48,283 nucleotides of DNA from Streptomyces bobili (GTDB taxonomy: Bacteria; Actinomycetota; Actinomycetes; Streptomycetales; Streptomycetaceae), in assembly GCF_002154575.1 (NCBI RefSeq), contig NZ_MUBA01000189.1:1-48283 (forward strand). The letters are read 5' to 3'. Within the stretch, counting starts at the first letter, position 1. Each line of letters opens with the position of its first letter. The notes beneath the pieces were generated by a model. That model was not told the origin of the DNA. It did not search any database and saw nothing but the letters and a program-made list of their open reading frames with translations. Below are positions 14,033 to 21,817 of the stretch, piece after piece. Position numbers and translations under genes: made by a program.

Positions 14033-15727
14033 TCAGGCCGTCGTGAACCACACCGTCGTGTCCGCCGGCACCTTCGCCTCGCCGTCCGCCTCGGTCAGCT
14101 CACCGCTGGCGAGCAGGACGGGGCCGTACGCCGGAGTCGTCACCGACTCTCCACTCGTGTTGGCGACGCACACGAACTCACCGCGCCGGAACGCCAGGAC
14201 GCCCTCCGGGGCGCGCAGCCACTCCACCGAGTCGCCCGCGCCGAGATCCGGCAGGGACCGGCGCAGTTCCAGCGCCGAGCGGTACAGCTCCAGCGTCGAG
14301 CCGGGCACGCCCTGCTGGGCCTGGACGCTCAGCTCGCCCCACCCGGTGGGCTGCGGAAGCCAGGAGCCGCCCTCGCCGAAGCCGTACGAGGAACCCTCAC
14401 GGGTCCACGGGATCGGGACGCGGCAGCCGTCGCGGAAGCCGTCCTGGCCCGCGCCGCGGAAGTACGCCGGGTCCTGGCGCACCTCGTCGGGCAGGTCGAC
14501 GACGTCCGGCAGTCCCAGCTCCTCGCCCTGGTAGACGTACGCCGAGCCGGGCAGCGCCAGCATCAGCAGGCTGGCCGCGCGGGCGCGCCGCAGGCCCAGC
14601 GCGCGGTCGCCCGCCGTGCGGATCTGGGTGCCGAGGCCGGGCGGGTTGGCGAAGCGGGTGGCGTGCCGGGTGACGTCGTGGTTGGACAGGACCCACGTGG
14701 CGGGGGCGCCGACCGGGCGCATGGCGTCCAGGGTGCGGTCGATGACGACCTTCAGCTCGGCCGCGTCCCACTCCGTCGCCAGGTACTGGAAGTTGAAGGC
14801 CTGGTGCAGTTCGTCGGGACGGACGTAGTTGGCGGTCCGCTCGACGGTCGGGGTCCACGCCTCGGCGACGAAGATGCGCTCGCCCGCGTACTCGTCGAGG
14901 ACGAGACGCCACTGCCGGTAGACCTCGTGCACGCCGTCCTGGTCGAAGAACGGCATGACATCGTTGCCCAGCAGCTTCAGCTGGTCGTGGGAACCCAGGT
15001 CGGGCAGGCCCTCCGCCTTCACCAGGCCGTGTGCCACGTCGATGCGGAAGCCGTCGACGCCGATGTCGAGCCAGAACCGCAGGATGGAGCGGAACTCGTC
15101 GCCGACGGCCGGGTGTTCCCAGTTGAAGTCGGGCTGCTCGGGCGCGAAGAGGTGCAGGTACCACTCGCCGGGGGCGCCGTCGGGCTCGGTGATCCGGGTC
15201 CAGGCCGGGCCGCCGAAGATGGACTCCCAGTCGTTGGGCGGGAGTTCGCCGTGCGCGCCCTTGCCGGGGCGGAAGTGGTAGCGGTCCCGGAGGGGGGAGC
15301 CGGGGCCTTCCGCGAGCGCCCGCTTGAACCACTCGTGCTGGTCGGAGGAGTGGTTGGGGACCAGGTCGACGATGATCCTCAGGCCCAGGTCGTGGGCGTC
15401 GCGGATCAGGGCGTCGGCGTCCAGCAGGTTGCCGAACATGGGGTCCACGGCACGGTAGTCGGCGACGTCGTAGCCGGCGTCGGCCTGCGGCGAGGCGTAG
15501 AAGGGGCTGAGCCACACGGCGTCCACGCCGAGGCTTCGCAGGTACGGGAGACGGGAGCGTACGCCCTCCAGGTCACCCATGCCGTCGCCGTTGCTGTCGG
15601 CGAAACTGCGCGGGTACACCTGGTAGATGACCGCGTCCCGCCACCAGTCGCCGCGCTGCGCGACGGTGGCGACGGCCGGGTCGGGCCGGGTGGTCGGGGC
15701 CGGGGCGGCGGAGTGCTGCTGGCTCAT
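14033..15727 (-). CDS. aglA: alpha-Glucosidase (GH13), maltodextrin-hydrolysing
   Basis: 564 aa, no signal peptide, so cytoplasmic. GH13 motifs: DLVPNHSSDQHEWF (region I), [12 protein letters not shown] with the nucleophile Asp, a catalytic Glu in FVAEAWTP, and LSNHDVTRHATR with the third acid. QVYPRSFADSNGDGMGDLEG near the N-terminus is typical of oligo-1,6-glucosidase/alpha-glucosidase enzymes. It should release glucose from imported maltose and maltodextrins. The order malE-malF-malG-aglA matches the known Streptomyces maltose locus. The start ATG follows AAGGAAG; longer in-frame starts up to 15832 lack an SD and would add a poorly conserved tail. A 17-bp hairpin and a GTCGTAC triple repeat lie between malG and aglA, so it may also have its own promoter. 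Confidence 0.92.
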   Translation of the reverse strand: MSQQHSAAPAPTTRPDPAVATVAQRGDWWRDAVIYQVYPRSFADSNGDGMGDLEGVRSRLPYLRSLGVDAVWLSPFYASPQADAGYDVADYRAVDPMFGNLLDADALIRDAHDLGLRIIVDLVPNHSSDQHEWFKRALAEGPGSPLRDRYHFRPGKGAHGELPPNDWESIFGGPAWTRITEPDGAPGEWYLHLFAPEQPDFNWEHPAVGDEFRSILRFWLDIGVDGFRIDVAHGLVKAEGLPDLGSHDQLKLLGNDVMPFFDQDGVHEVYRQWRLVLDEYAGERIFVAEAWTPTVERTANYVRPDELHQAFNFQYLATEWDAAELKVVIDRTLDAMRPVGAPATWVLSNHDVTRHATRFANPPGLGTQIRTAGDRALGLRRARAASLLMLALPGSAYVYQGEELGLPDVVDLPDEVRQDPAYFRGAGQDGFRDGCRVPIPWTREGSSYGFGEGGSWLPQPTGWGELSVQAQQGVPGSTLELYRSALELRRSLPDLGAGDSVEWLRAPEGVLAFRRGEFVCVANTSGESVTTPAYGPVLLASGELTEADGEAKVPADTTVWFTTA

Positions 15728-15813
15728 GGCTTCCTTGATGCGGTGGGGGTCCCCTGGCTCGCGCGAGGTCGAGCGTGGGGGACGAGTCATCGGGATCAGG
15801 CGTGCATACAGCT

Positions 15814-15840
15814 GTCGTACAGGGTCGTACACGGTCGTAC
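15814..15840. repeat. Three GTCGTAC repeats, 10-bp period, upstream of aglA
   Basis: GTCGTAC occurs at 15814-15820, 15824-15830 and 15834-15840, exactly one helical turn apart, about 90-110 bp before the aglA start. Such iterated sites on one DNA face suit cooperative protein binding. No known regulator is assigned. Confidence 0.6.
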
Positions 15841-15852
15841 GGCGGTGCTGAC

Positions 15853-15900
15853 GAGGCGGCCGCGGTCACAGCGGGGTCGGATGGTGACCGCGGCCGCCTC
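15853..15900 (-). terminator. Strong hairpin after malG
   Basis: GAGGCGGCCGCGGTCAC (15853-15869) pairs perfectly over 17 bp with GTGACCGCGGCCGCCTC (15884-15900), with a 14-nt loop. It lies 43 bp beyond the malG stop and probably ends or trims malEFG transcripts. Confidence 0.75.
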
Positions 15901-15942
15901 GGGTCTGGTGGGGCCGGCCCTCCCGACGGAGGGTCCGGAGGG

Positions 15943-16848
15943 TCAGCCCTTGGTGCCGCCGGCGGTCAGGCCGGTCACCAGGTTCTTCTGCACGAGGTAG
16001 AAGAACGCGGAAACCGGTATCGCGATCAGTACGGCGGTGGCGGCCATCAGGTTGCGCTGGGCGTCGTGCTCGCTGACGAAACTCTGCAGTCCGACGGCAA
16101 GCGTGTACTTCTCGTCGTCCAGCAGGAACGTGGTGGCGAAGGCGACCTCGCCGAAGGCCGTGATGAAGCTGTAGAACGCGGCTACCGCGAGGCCCGGCTT
16201 GGCGAGCGGCAGGATCAGCCGCGCGAAGGTGCCGAAGGGGCTCAGTCCGTCGACCCGGCCGGCCTCGTCGATCTCGAACGGGATGGTGTCGAAGTAGCCC
16301 TTGAGCAGCCAGGCGCAGTACGGCACCGCGGTCGTGCAGTAGACCAGGATCAGGCCGAGGTAGGTGTCGATGAGCTGCAGGTCCGAGAGGATCTGGTACA
16401 TCGGCACCATCAGCACGGCGACCGGGAACATCTGGGTCACCAGCAGCACCCACATGAACTTGCGGTAGGCCGGGAAGCGCATGCGGGACACGGCGTAACC
16501 GGTGGTGGCGGCGATCATCACGCCGATCACCGTGGTGCCCAGCGACACGATCAGCGAACTCTTCAGCCAGTCGAAGAAGTTCGTGTTCTGGAGGACGAAC
16601 GAGTAGTTGTCCAGGGTCATCTTGGACCAGATGCCCCCGGGGTGGAGGTAGTCGTCCTTGTCCGGGCCGAGGGAGAGGTAGACCAGCCAGGCGATCGGGA
16701 AGAGCGCGATCAGCGAGGCGGTGATCAGCACGCCGTGCGAGGCGAGCGAGGTGACGATCCCGCGCTGTCCGCGCCCGGTGCCCTTGGCGGGGCCGGCCGC
16801 GGGCCGCTCGGTCGCGTCGGCGGAGGTCTCGACGGTGGTGGTACTCAT
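15943..16848 (-). CDS. malG: Maltose/maltodextrin ABC transporter permease MalG
   Basis: 301 aa. After a polar, Ala/Thr-rich N-terminal tail there are six predicted membrane helices. The cytoplasmic EAA loop reads EIDEAGRVDG and ends in LPLAKPGL, the coupling helix that contacts the ATPase. It forms the inner-membrane channel with MalF. AGGAG precedes the ATG, and malG starts 13 bp after the malF stop, so they share a transcript. No ATP-binding gene is in the cluster. In Streptomyces this role is known to be filled by the shared ATPase MsiK encoded elsewhere, and I infer the same here. Confidence 0.95.
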   Translation of the reverse strand: MSTTTVETSADATERPAAGPAKGTGRGQRGIVTSLASHGVLITASLIALFPIAWLVYLSLGPDKDDYLHPGGIWSKMTLDNYSFVLQNTNFFDWLKSSLIVSLGTTVIGVMIAATTGYAVSRMRFPAYRKFMWVLLVTQMFPVAVLMVPMYQILSDLQLIDTYLGLILVYCTTAVPYCAWLLKGYFDTIPFEIDEAGRVDGLSPFGTFARLILPLAKPGLAVAAFYSFITAFGEVAFATTFLLDDEKYTLAVGLQSFVSEHDAQRNLMAATAVLIAIPVSAFFYLVQKNLVTGLTAGGTKG

Positions 16849-16861
16849 GGGAACTCCTGCC

Positions 16862-17863
16862 TCAGATCGCGAGCTGCTGCTCGTTGCGGTTCAGCCAGCG
16901 GCGGTAGAACGAGGTGAAGACGATCAGGATGGCCAGCAGCAGGATGCCGTAGGCCGCCGACTGGGCGAAGTCACGCGGCTGCTGTCCGAAGCCGAGGTAG
17001 TACGCCCAGGTGACAAGGATCTGGGCGTCCGGCGCGGTGGTGCCGAACAGCAGGAAGATCACGGCGAACTGGTTGAAGGTCCAGATGACGCCGAGGAGCA
17101 CGACGGTCGAGCTGACCGACCGCAGGCCGGGCAGGGTGACGTAACGGAACCGCTGCCAGGCGTTGGCGCCGTCCATCTCCGCGGCCTCGTAGAGCGTGGA
17201 GTCGATGGACTGGAGGCCGCCCAGCAGGGAGACCATCATGAACGGCACACCGCACCAGGTGTTGACCATGATCGCGGCGAACCGCTGCCAGAAGGTGTCC
17301 TCCAGCCACAGCGGTGTCGGCAGGTGCAGGCTTTCCAGGGCGGAGTTGATGATGCCGCCGTCGGAGAGCATGAACCGCCAGCCGAAGACGGTGACGAAGG
17401 TCGGCACGGCCCAGGGCAGGACCAGGATCAGCCGGTAGAAGGTGCGTCCGCGCAGCTTCTGGTTGAGCAGGAGGGCGAGGCCGAGACCGATGGTGTAGTG
17501 CAGGCCGACACAGGCGGCCGTCCAGACGATCGTCCAGATGAAGTGCGACCAGAAGCGGTCGTAGGCGGTTTCGCCCCACAGGATGTCGGCGTAGTTGTCC
17601 AGGCCGATGAACTTGTAGGTGGCCTCGATCTCGTTGGCGCCGATCGTGCGGCCCGTGTTGAGGCTGTTGGCGTCGGTGAGGGTGAGGTACATGCCGTACC
17701 CGAGGGGGTACAGCACGAGAACGCCGAGGACGATCACCACGGGGGCGATCATGACGTAGGCGTACCAGTGCTTCTGGTAACCGTGCTTCAGGCGCTGACC
17801 CAGCCCGGGGCGCGGCGCGTCACCGCGGCGCTTGCCGGTCGCGCGGTCGATGGCGACTGTCAT
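16862..17863 (-). CDS. malF: Maltose/maltodextrin ABC transporter permease MalF
   Basis: 333 aa. A basic cytoplasmic N-terminus is followed by about six membrane helices, with a periplasm-facing loop containing DANSLNTGRTIGANEIEAT after the first. The EAA motif is EAAEMDGANAWQRFRYVTLPGL-like and lies about three quarters along. It is shorter than E. coli MalF (514 aa), as normal for the CUT1 family in Gram-positive bacteria. The SD GAAGGTG lies before the ATG. The 107-bp gap to malE contains a perfect 19-bp hairpin that may lower malFG expression relative to malE. Confidence 0.95.
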   Translation of the reverse strand: MTVAIDRATGKRRGDAPRPGLGQRLKHGYQKHWYAYVMIAPVVIVLGVLVLYPLGYGMYLTLTDANSLNTGRTIGANEIEATYKFIGLDNYADILWGETAYDRFWSHFIWTIVWTAACVGLHYTIGLGLALLLNQKLRGRTFYRLILVLPWAVPTFVTVFGWRFMLSDGGIINSALESLHLPTPLWLEDTFWQRFAAIMVNTWCGVPFMMVSLLGGLQSIDSTLYEAAEMDGANAWQRFRYVTLPGLRSVSSTVVLLGVIWTFNQFAVIFLLFGTTAPDAQILVTWAYYLGFGQQPRDFAQSAAYGILLLAILIVFTSFYRRWLNRNEQQLAI

Positions 17864-17917
17864 GGTTCGACACCTTCTGGAAATTCGAAGAGATCAGGGG
17901 CGGGCTGGGACAGGCCG

Positions 17918-17963
17918 GTGGCCGCCGGATCACCCCACGTGCGCGGGGTGATCCGGCGGCCAC
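17918..17963 (-). terminator. 19-bp perfect hairpin in the malE-malF gap
   Basis: GTGGCCGCCGGATCACCCC (17918-17936) pairs with its exact complement at 17945-17963 around an 8-nt loop. It starts 7 bp after the malE stop. Inside an operon it can act as an attenuator or as a 3'-end stabiliser of malE mRNA, giving more binding protein than permease. Confidence 0.8.
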
Positions 17964-17970
17964 TCGGGGC

Positions 17971-19245
17971 TCACTTGCTGAAGTCCGGCACCAGCTTGGC
18001 GATGGCGGTCTCGGCGTTGCTCAGGCCCTTGTCGAGGGAGACCTTGCCGCCCGCGATCTTGGGCAGTTCGGTGTCCAGGGGGCCCCACAGGGAGCTGTAC
18101 TCCGGCAGCGCCGGGCGCGGCTGGGCGGCGGACAGCACCGTCTGGTAGCCGGCGATGCCCGGGTCGGCCTTGACCTCGGCGGTGTAGGCGTCGTCGCGGG
18201 TCGGCAGCGTGGAGTTCTTCTGCGCGACGGCCGCCTGGGACTTCGCGGAGGTCATGAAGTTGAGGAACTTCAGCGCGGCCTTCTGGTGGGCGGCGTCCGA
18301 GCCGGCGTAGACCGAGAGGTTGTGGCCGCCGGTCGGGGCGCCCGCCTTGCCGGTGGAGCCGGCCGGGACGGTGGCGATGCCCAGGTTGCCCTTGTCCTTG
18401 AACGCCGAACCCTTGTAGAAGTTCGTGATCTCCCACGGGCCCTGGACGATCGCGGCGACCTTGCCGTTGACGAAGGCGTCCTGGATGTGGGCGTAGGCGT
18501 CGGCGGTGGTGTCCGCCTTGTGCAGGCCCTTGCCGTCGAACAGGCCGAGCCAGGTGCCGTACGCCTTCTTGGCCTCCGCCGAGTTGACGGTGATCTTCTT
18601 GCCGTCGGCGTCGACCGTGTCGGTGCCCTCGCCGTGGAGGAAGGACTGGGCGTAGTAGGCCTGGGTCGAGCCCCAGTAGCCGTCCACTCCGGTCTTGTCC
18701 TTGATCGTGGCGGCGGCCTTCTTCAGGTCGTCCCAGCTCTTGGGGGCCTCGGTGATGCCGGCCTTGGCGAAGAGCGCCTTGTTGTAGACGAGCGCGAGGG
18801 TGTCGGTGACGATCGGCACGCCGTACGTCTTGCCCTCGTACTTCGCCTGCTCGATCAGGTTCGGCTTGAACTTGGCCTGCTCGGCGAGGGCCTCGGTGCC
18901 GTCGAGCGGCAGGAAGAAGCCCTTCTTGGCGAAGGCGGGGGTCCAGCCGACCTCGGAGCGCAGCACGTCCGGCGCGCCCTTGGAACCGGCGGCGGTGTCG
19001 AACTTGTTCTGCGCCTGGTCGAAGGGGACGTTGACGTACTTGACCTTGACGTCCTTGTTGGCGGCCTCGAACTCCTTGACCAAGGCCTGGTACGTCGGCG
19101 CCTCGTTCGTGGCGTTGGACGTGTCCCACCAGGTGATGGTGACCGGGCCGTCGGCCGAGTCGCCGCTGTCGTCACTGCCGCCGCAGGCCGTCGCCGCGAG
19201 GGCGAGGGACGCCACCAGCGCGGTGGCCGCTATGCCACGCCGCAT
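17971..19245 (-). CDS. malE: Maltose/maltodextrin-binding lipoprotein MalE
   Basis: 424 aa. The signal peptide ends in the lipobox LAATAC, with C21 as the lipidated residue, followed by a Gly/Ser/Asp-rich linker. The rest is a group-1 solute-binding protein fold (ITWWDTSNATNEAPTY near the start, typical of sugar-binding proteins). It delivers maltose and maltodextrins to MalFG at the cell surface. The start ATG follows AAGGAG. It is transcribed divergently from malR, and a CTTGCA-N9-TGCAAG operator lies about 135-155 bp upstream. First gene of the malEFG-aglA cluster. Confidence 0.95.
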   Translation of the reverse strand: MRRGIAATALVASLALAATACGGSDDSGDSADGPVTITWWDTSNATNEAPTYQALVKEFEAANKDVKVKYVNVPFDQAQNKFDTAAGSKGAPDVLRSEVGWTPAFAKKGFFLPLDGTEALAEQAKFKPNLIEQAKYEGKTYGVPIVTDTLALVYNKALFAKAGITEAPKSWDDLKKAAATIKDKTGVDGYWGSTQAYYAQSFLHGEGTDTVDADGKKITVNSAEAKKAYGTWLGLFDGKGLHKADTTADAYAHIQDAFVNGKVAAIVQGPWEITNFYKGSAFKDKGNLGIATVPAGSTGKAGAPTGGHNLSVYAGSDAAHQKAALKFLNFMTSAKSQAAVAQKNSTLPTRDDAYTAEVKADPGIAGYQTVLSAAQPRPALPEYSSLWGPLDTELPKIAGGKVSLDKGLSNAETAIAKLVPDFSK

Positions 19246-19380
19246 TGAGTTCTCCTTGAGGGTGAAAGCCCGTGTTGCTCAGGAAACGGCCCCGTCCGCC
19301 GTCCCTGTCGACTTGCCGACTGCACCTTTGGGGCGGCCGGGCGTCCAGAACGTAACAGCGATGTAAGCGTTGCGAAAGAG

Positions 19381-19401
19381 CTTGCAGAAAAGAAGTGCAA
19401 G
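19381..19401. promoter_or_regulatory. Candidate MalR operator at the malE promoter
   Basis: CTTGCA (19381-19386), 9 bp, TGCAAG (19396-19401): a perfect inverted repeat for a dimeric LacI-type repressor. It lies in the malE-malR intergenic region at a distance from malE that suits a promoter. Confidence 0.7.
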
Positions 19402-19487
19402 GGATCTCCGAAGTTATTCGGGCGTGACCTGTTGGCGACCGTCATGAGACGCTTGTTTCCAACGGTGGAGCGGTCAGAGACGGGTTG

Positions 19488-19510
19488 TGCAAGACTCTGC
19501 AAGCTCTTGC
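19488..19510. promoter_or_regulatory. Candidate MalR operator cluster
   Basis: TGCAAG occurs at 19488 and 19498, 10 bp apart. The second copy forms the palindrome GCAAG-CT-CTTGC (19499-19510). It lies between malE and malR and probably controls malR and/or malE. Confidence 0.6.
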
Positions 19511-19591
19511 CATCACTTTCACGAGGGAGTGCGATGACGCAGCAGCCCGGCCGGGGCCGTCCAACAGGTCGCCCGCGGCGCCCGTTTGGTG

Positions 19592-19618
19592 TGCAAGGGG
19601 ACACCTGGCCGGTACAGT
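19592..19618 (+). promoter_or_regulatory. Candidate malR promoter with MalR half-site
   Basis: A further TGCAAG (19592-19597) precedes TACAGT (19613-19618), a -10-like hexamer 8 nt before the GTG at 19627. This fits a leaderless, autoregulated malR transcript. Confidence 0.4.
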
Positions 19619-19626
19619 CCACCCCT

Positions 19627-20661
19627 GTGACCACACGGCTTGCCGACATCGCCGCGCAGGCGGGCGTGAGCGAAGCGACCGTCAGCCGCGTCCTCAACGG
19701 GAAGCCCGGCGTCGCTCCCACCACCCGCCAGTCCGTGCTCGCCGCACTGGACGTCCTGGGCTACGAGCGCCCCGTCCGCCTGCGCCAGCGCAGCGCGGGC
19801 CTGGTCGGTCTGATCACGCCCGAGCTGGAGAACCCCATATTCCCGGCCCTGGCCCAGGTCATCGGCCAGGCTCTGACCCGCCAGGGCTACACGCCCGTCC
19901 TCGCCACCCAGACCCCGGGCGGCTCGACCGAGGACGAGCTGACCGAGATGCTGGTGGACCGCGGGGTGGCCGGCATCATCTACGTCTCCGGTCTCCACGC
20001 GGACACCACCGCCGACATGCAGCGCTACGAACAGCTGCGCGCGCAGGGCGTGCCCTTCGTCCTCGTCGACGGCTTCTCCCCCAAGGTGCAGGCGCCGTTC
20101 ATCTCCCCCGACGACCGGGCGGCGATGACCCTGGCGGTCACCCACCTCGCGTCCCTGGGCCACACCCGGATCGGCCTGGCCCTCGGCCCCAAGCGCTTCG
20201 TGCCGGTCCAGCGCAAGATCGAGGGCTTCGTCCGCGCCATGCAGGACACCCTCGGGCTGAACGCGGAGACGGTCGAGCAGGACATGGTCCAGCACTCCCT
20301 CTACACACTGGAGGGCGGCCAGGCCGCCACCATGGCCCTCATCGACCGCGGCTGCACGGCGGTGGTCTGCGCCAGCGACATGATGGCCCTCGGCGCGATA
20401 AGGGCGGCCCGCCAGCGCGGCCTGTCCGTCCCCCACGACATCTCCGTCGTCGGCTTCGACGACTCCCCGCTGATCGCGTTCACCGACCCGCCGCTGACGA
20501 CGGTCCGCAAGCCGGTGCCCGCGATGGGCCAGGCCGCGGTGCGCACCCTGCTGGAGGAGATCGGCGGTACGCCGGCCCCGCACAGCGAGTTCGTGTTCAT
20601 GCCGGAGCTGGTGGTCCGCGGCTCGACGGCCTCGGCCCCCGGTGACCGCAATCGTCCGTAG
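19627..20661 (+). CDS. malR: LacI/GalR-family repressor MalR
   Basis: 344 aa from GTG 19627. The N-terminal HTH (residues about 4-50) reads RLADIAAQAGVSEATVSRVL with the hinge GYERPVRLRQ, and the remainder is a periplasmic-binding-protein-like effector domain (VGFDDSPLIAFTDPPLTTVRKP near the end). In Streptomyces MalR represses malEFG and extracellular amylase genes, with relief by maltose. Its divergent position next to malE and the TGCAAG motifs support the same role here. The start is uncertain: ATG 19534 is in frame with GAGGGAG before it and would add 31 residues carrying an AT-hook-like RGRPTGRPRRP. I prefer 19627 because LacI proteins begin directly with the HTH and a -10-like site precedes it. 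Confidence 0.92.
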   Translation: MTTRLADIAAQAGVSEATVSRVLNGKPGVAPTTRQSVLAALDVLGYERPVRLRQRSAGLVGLITPELENPIFPALAQVIGQALTRQGYTPVLATQTPGGSTEDELTEMLVDRGVAGIIYVSGLHADTTADMQRYEQLRAQGVPFVLVDGFSPKVQAPFISPDDRAAMTLAVTHLASLGHTRIGLALGPKRFVPVQRKIEGFVRAMQDTLGLNAETVEQDMVQHSLYTLEGGQAATMALIDRGCTAVVCASDMMALGAIRAARQRGLSVPHDISVVGFDDSPLIAFTDPPLTTVRKPVPAMGQAAVRTLLEEIGGTPAPHSEFVFMPELVVRGSTASAPGDRNRP

Positions 20662-20791
20662 GTCGGAGAGGCCCGTTTTCGGGCAGTACGTTCGCCGTAT
20701 CCCCTGAGGGCCCGCGGGTGGAAGAACATGCGGGCCGTATCGGACCAGGGGATGATCGGAGAAGAAGGCTTTTCTGGCAGACTCTCTGTCC

Positions 20792-21622
20792 ATGGGTGAA
20801 TCGACCGTGACGTCACTGGAAGGCCGCGAACAGGCCGTTCCAGCGCCTGTGACGGCCGCACAACGCCCGGGTCCGCTGCCGCGCCTGCGCACTCCGCGCC
20901 GCCCGCGCCTCTGGTTCGAGATCCTGCTGATCGCGGTGAGTTACTGGACGTACTCACTGATCCGCAACGCGGTCCCGGAGCAGCGCGCCGAGGCCCTGCG
21001 CAACGCCGACTGGATCTGGCGGATGGAGCACCACCTCGGCATCGCCGTCGAGGAGTCCGTCAACCATGGCGTCAACGCGGTGACTTGGCTCATCGTCGGC
21101 ATGAACTACTACTACGCCACCCTGCACTTCGTGCTGACCCTGGCCGTACTGATCTGGCTCTACCGAGTCCACCCCGGCCGCTACGGAGCAGCACGCCTGA
21201 CCCTGTTCGCCACCACAGCCGTGGCATTGGCCGGTTACTACCTGTATCCACTGGCTCCCCCACGCCTGATGAACGGCAACGACTTCATCGACACGGTGGT
21301 CGTCCACCAGACCTGGGGCTCGATGGCCTCGGGCGACCTCAAGAACATGTCGAACCAGTACGCCGCGATGCCCTCGATGCACATCGGCTGGTCCCTGTGG
21401 TGCGGCCTGACGATCTTCACCCTGGCCAAGCTCCCCTGGGTCCGCATCCTGGGCCTCCTCTACCCCACGGCCACCCTGATCGTCATCGTCGCGACGGCGA
21501 ACCACTTCTGGCTGGACGCGGTGGGCGGCATGATCTGCCTGGCCTTCGGCTACACGGTGACCCGCACCTGGTACGGAGCCCTCCCCCAGTCCCTGCCGCG
21601 ACACCCCCCACAGAACCCATAG
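20792..21622 (+). CDS. PAP2-superfamily membrane phosphatase/transferase
   Basis: 276 aa. A Pro/Arg-rich cytoplasmic N-terminus (about 1-45) is followed by about five or six membrane helices. The PAP2 signature appears as MPSMHIGWS (the histidine-bearing C2-like motif) and ATANHFWLDAVGG (C3-like motif), spaced as in the inositolphosphotransferase (Aur1/Ipt1-like) branch. Such enzymes transfer or remove phosphate groups on lipid head groups; possible products here are phosphatidylinositol-type or teichoic lipids. It is on the same strand as malR but 130 bp downstream with hairpins between, so it is probably independent. It converges on glnE, with a very long hairpin in the gap. Confidence 0.8.
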   Translation: MGESTVTSLEGREQAVPAPVTAAQRPGPLPRLRTPRRPRLWFEILLIAVSYWTYSLIRNAVPEQRAEALRNADWIWRMEHHLGIAVEESVNHGVNAVTWLIVGMNYYYATLHFVLTLAVLIWLYRVHPGRYGAARLTLFATTAVALAGYYLYPLAPPRLMNGNDFIDTVVVHQTWGSMASGDLKNMSNQYAAMPSMHIGWSLWCGLTIFTLAKLPWVRILGLLYPTATLIVIVATANHFWLDAVGGMICLAFGYTVTRTWYGALPQSLPRHPPQNP

Positions 21623-21669
21623 CCACATACGGCAGCGATGGCCGTGAGGAATGGCCGAAACCCACGGAG

Positions 21670-21785
21670 GCGGGCCGTGGCGGTGCGTCGAAAGCCCGTC
21701 GCGTAGCCCGTCTCTGCCCCGTAGAACACAAAAGGGACGGCAGTACGCCCAACGGCGACGGGCTCGACGCACCGCCACGGCCCGC
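21670..21785. terminator. Very long hairpin between convergent PAP2 and glnE genes
   Basis: Arms 21670-21702 and 21755-21785 pair over about 31 bp with a single 2-nt bulge. The arms begin GCGGGCCGTGGCGG and end CCGCCACGGCCCGC. The loop of about 52 nt can pair further (CTGCC with GGCAG). It lies 48 bp past the PAP2 stop and 33 bp past the glnE stop, so a bidirectional terminator is the simple reading. It is unusually long for that. Confidence 0.75.
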
Positions 21786-21817
21786 GCCCCACAACGCTCC
21801 CGCCCCCGCACAAGCGG

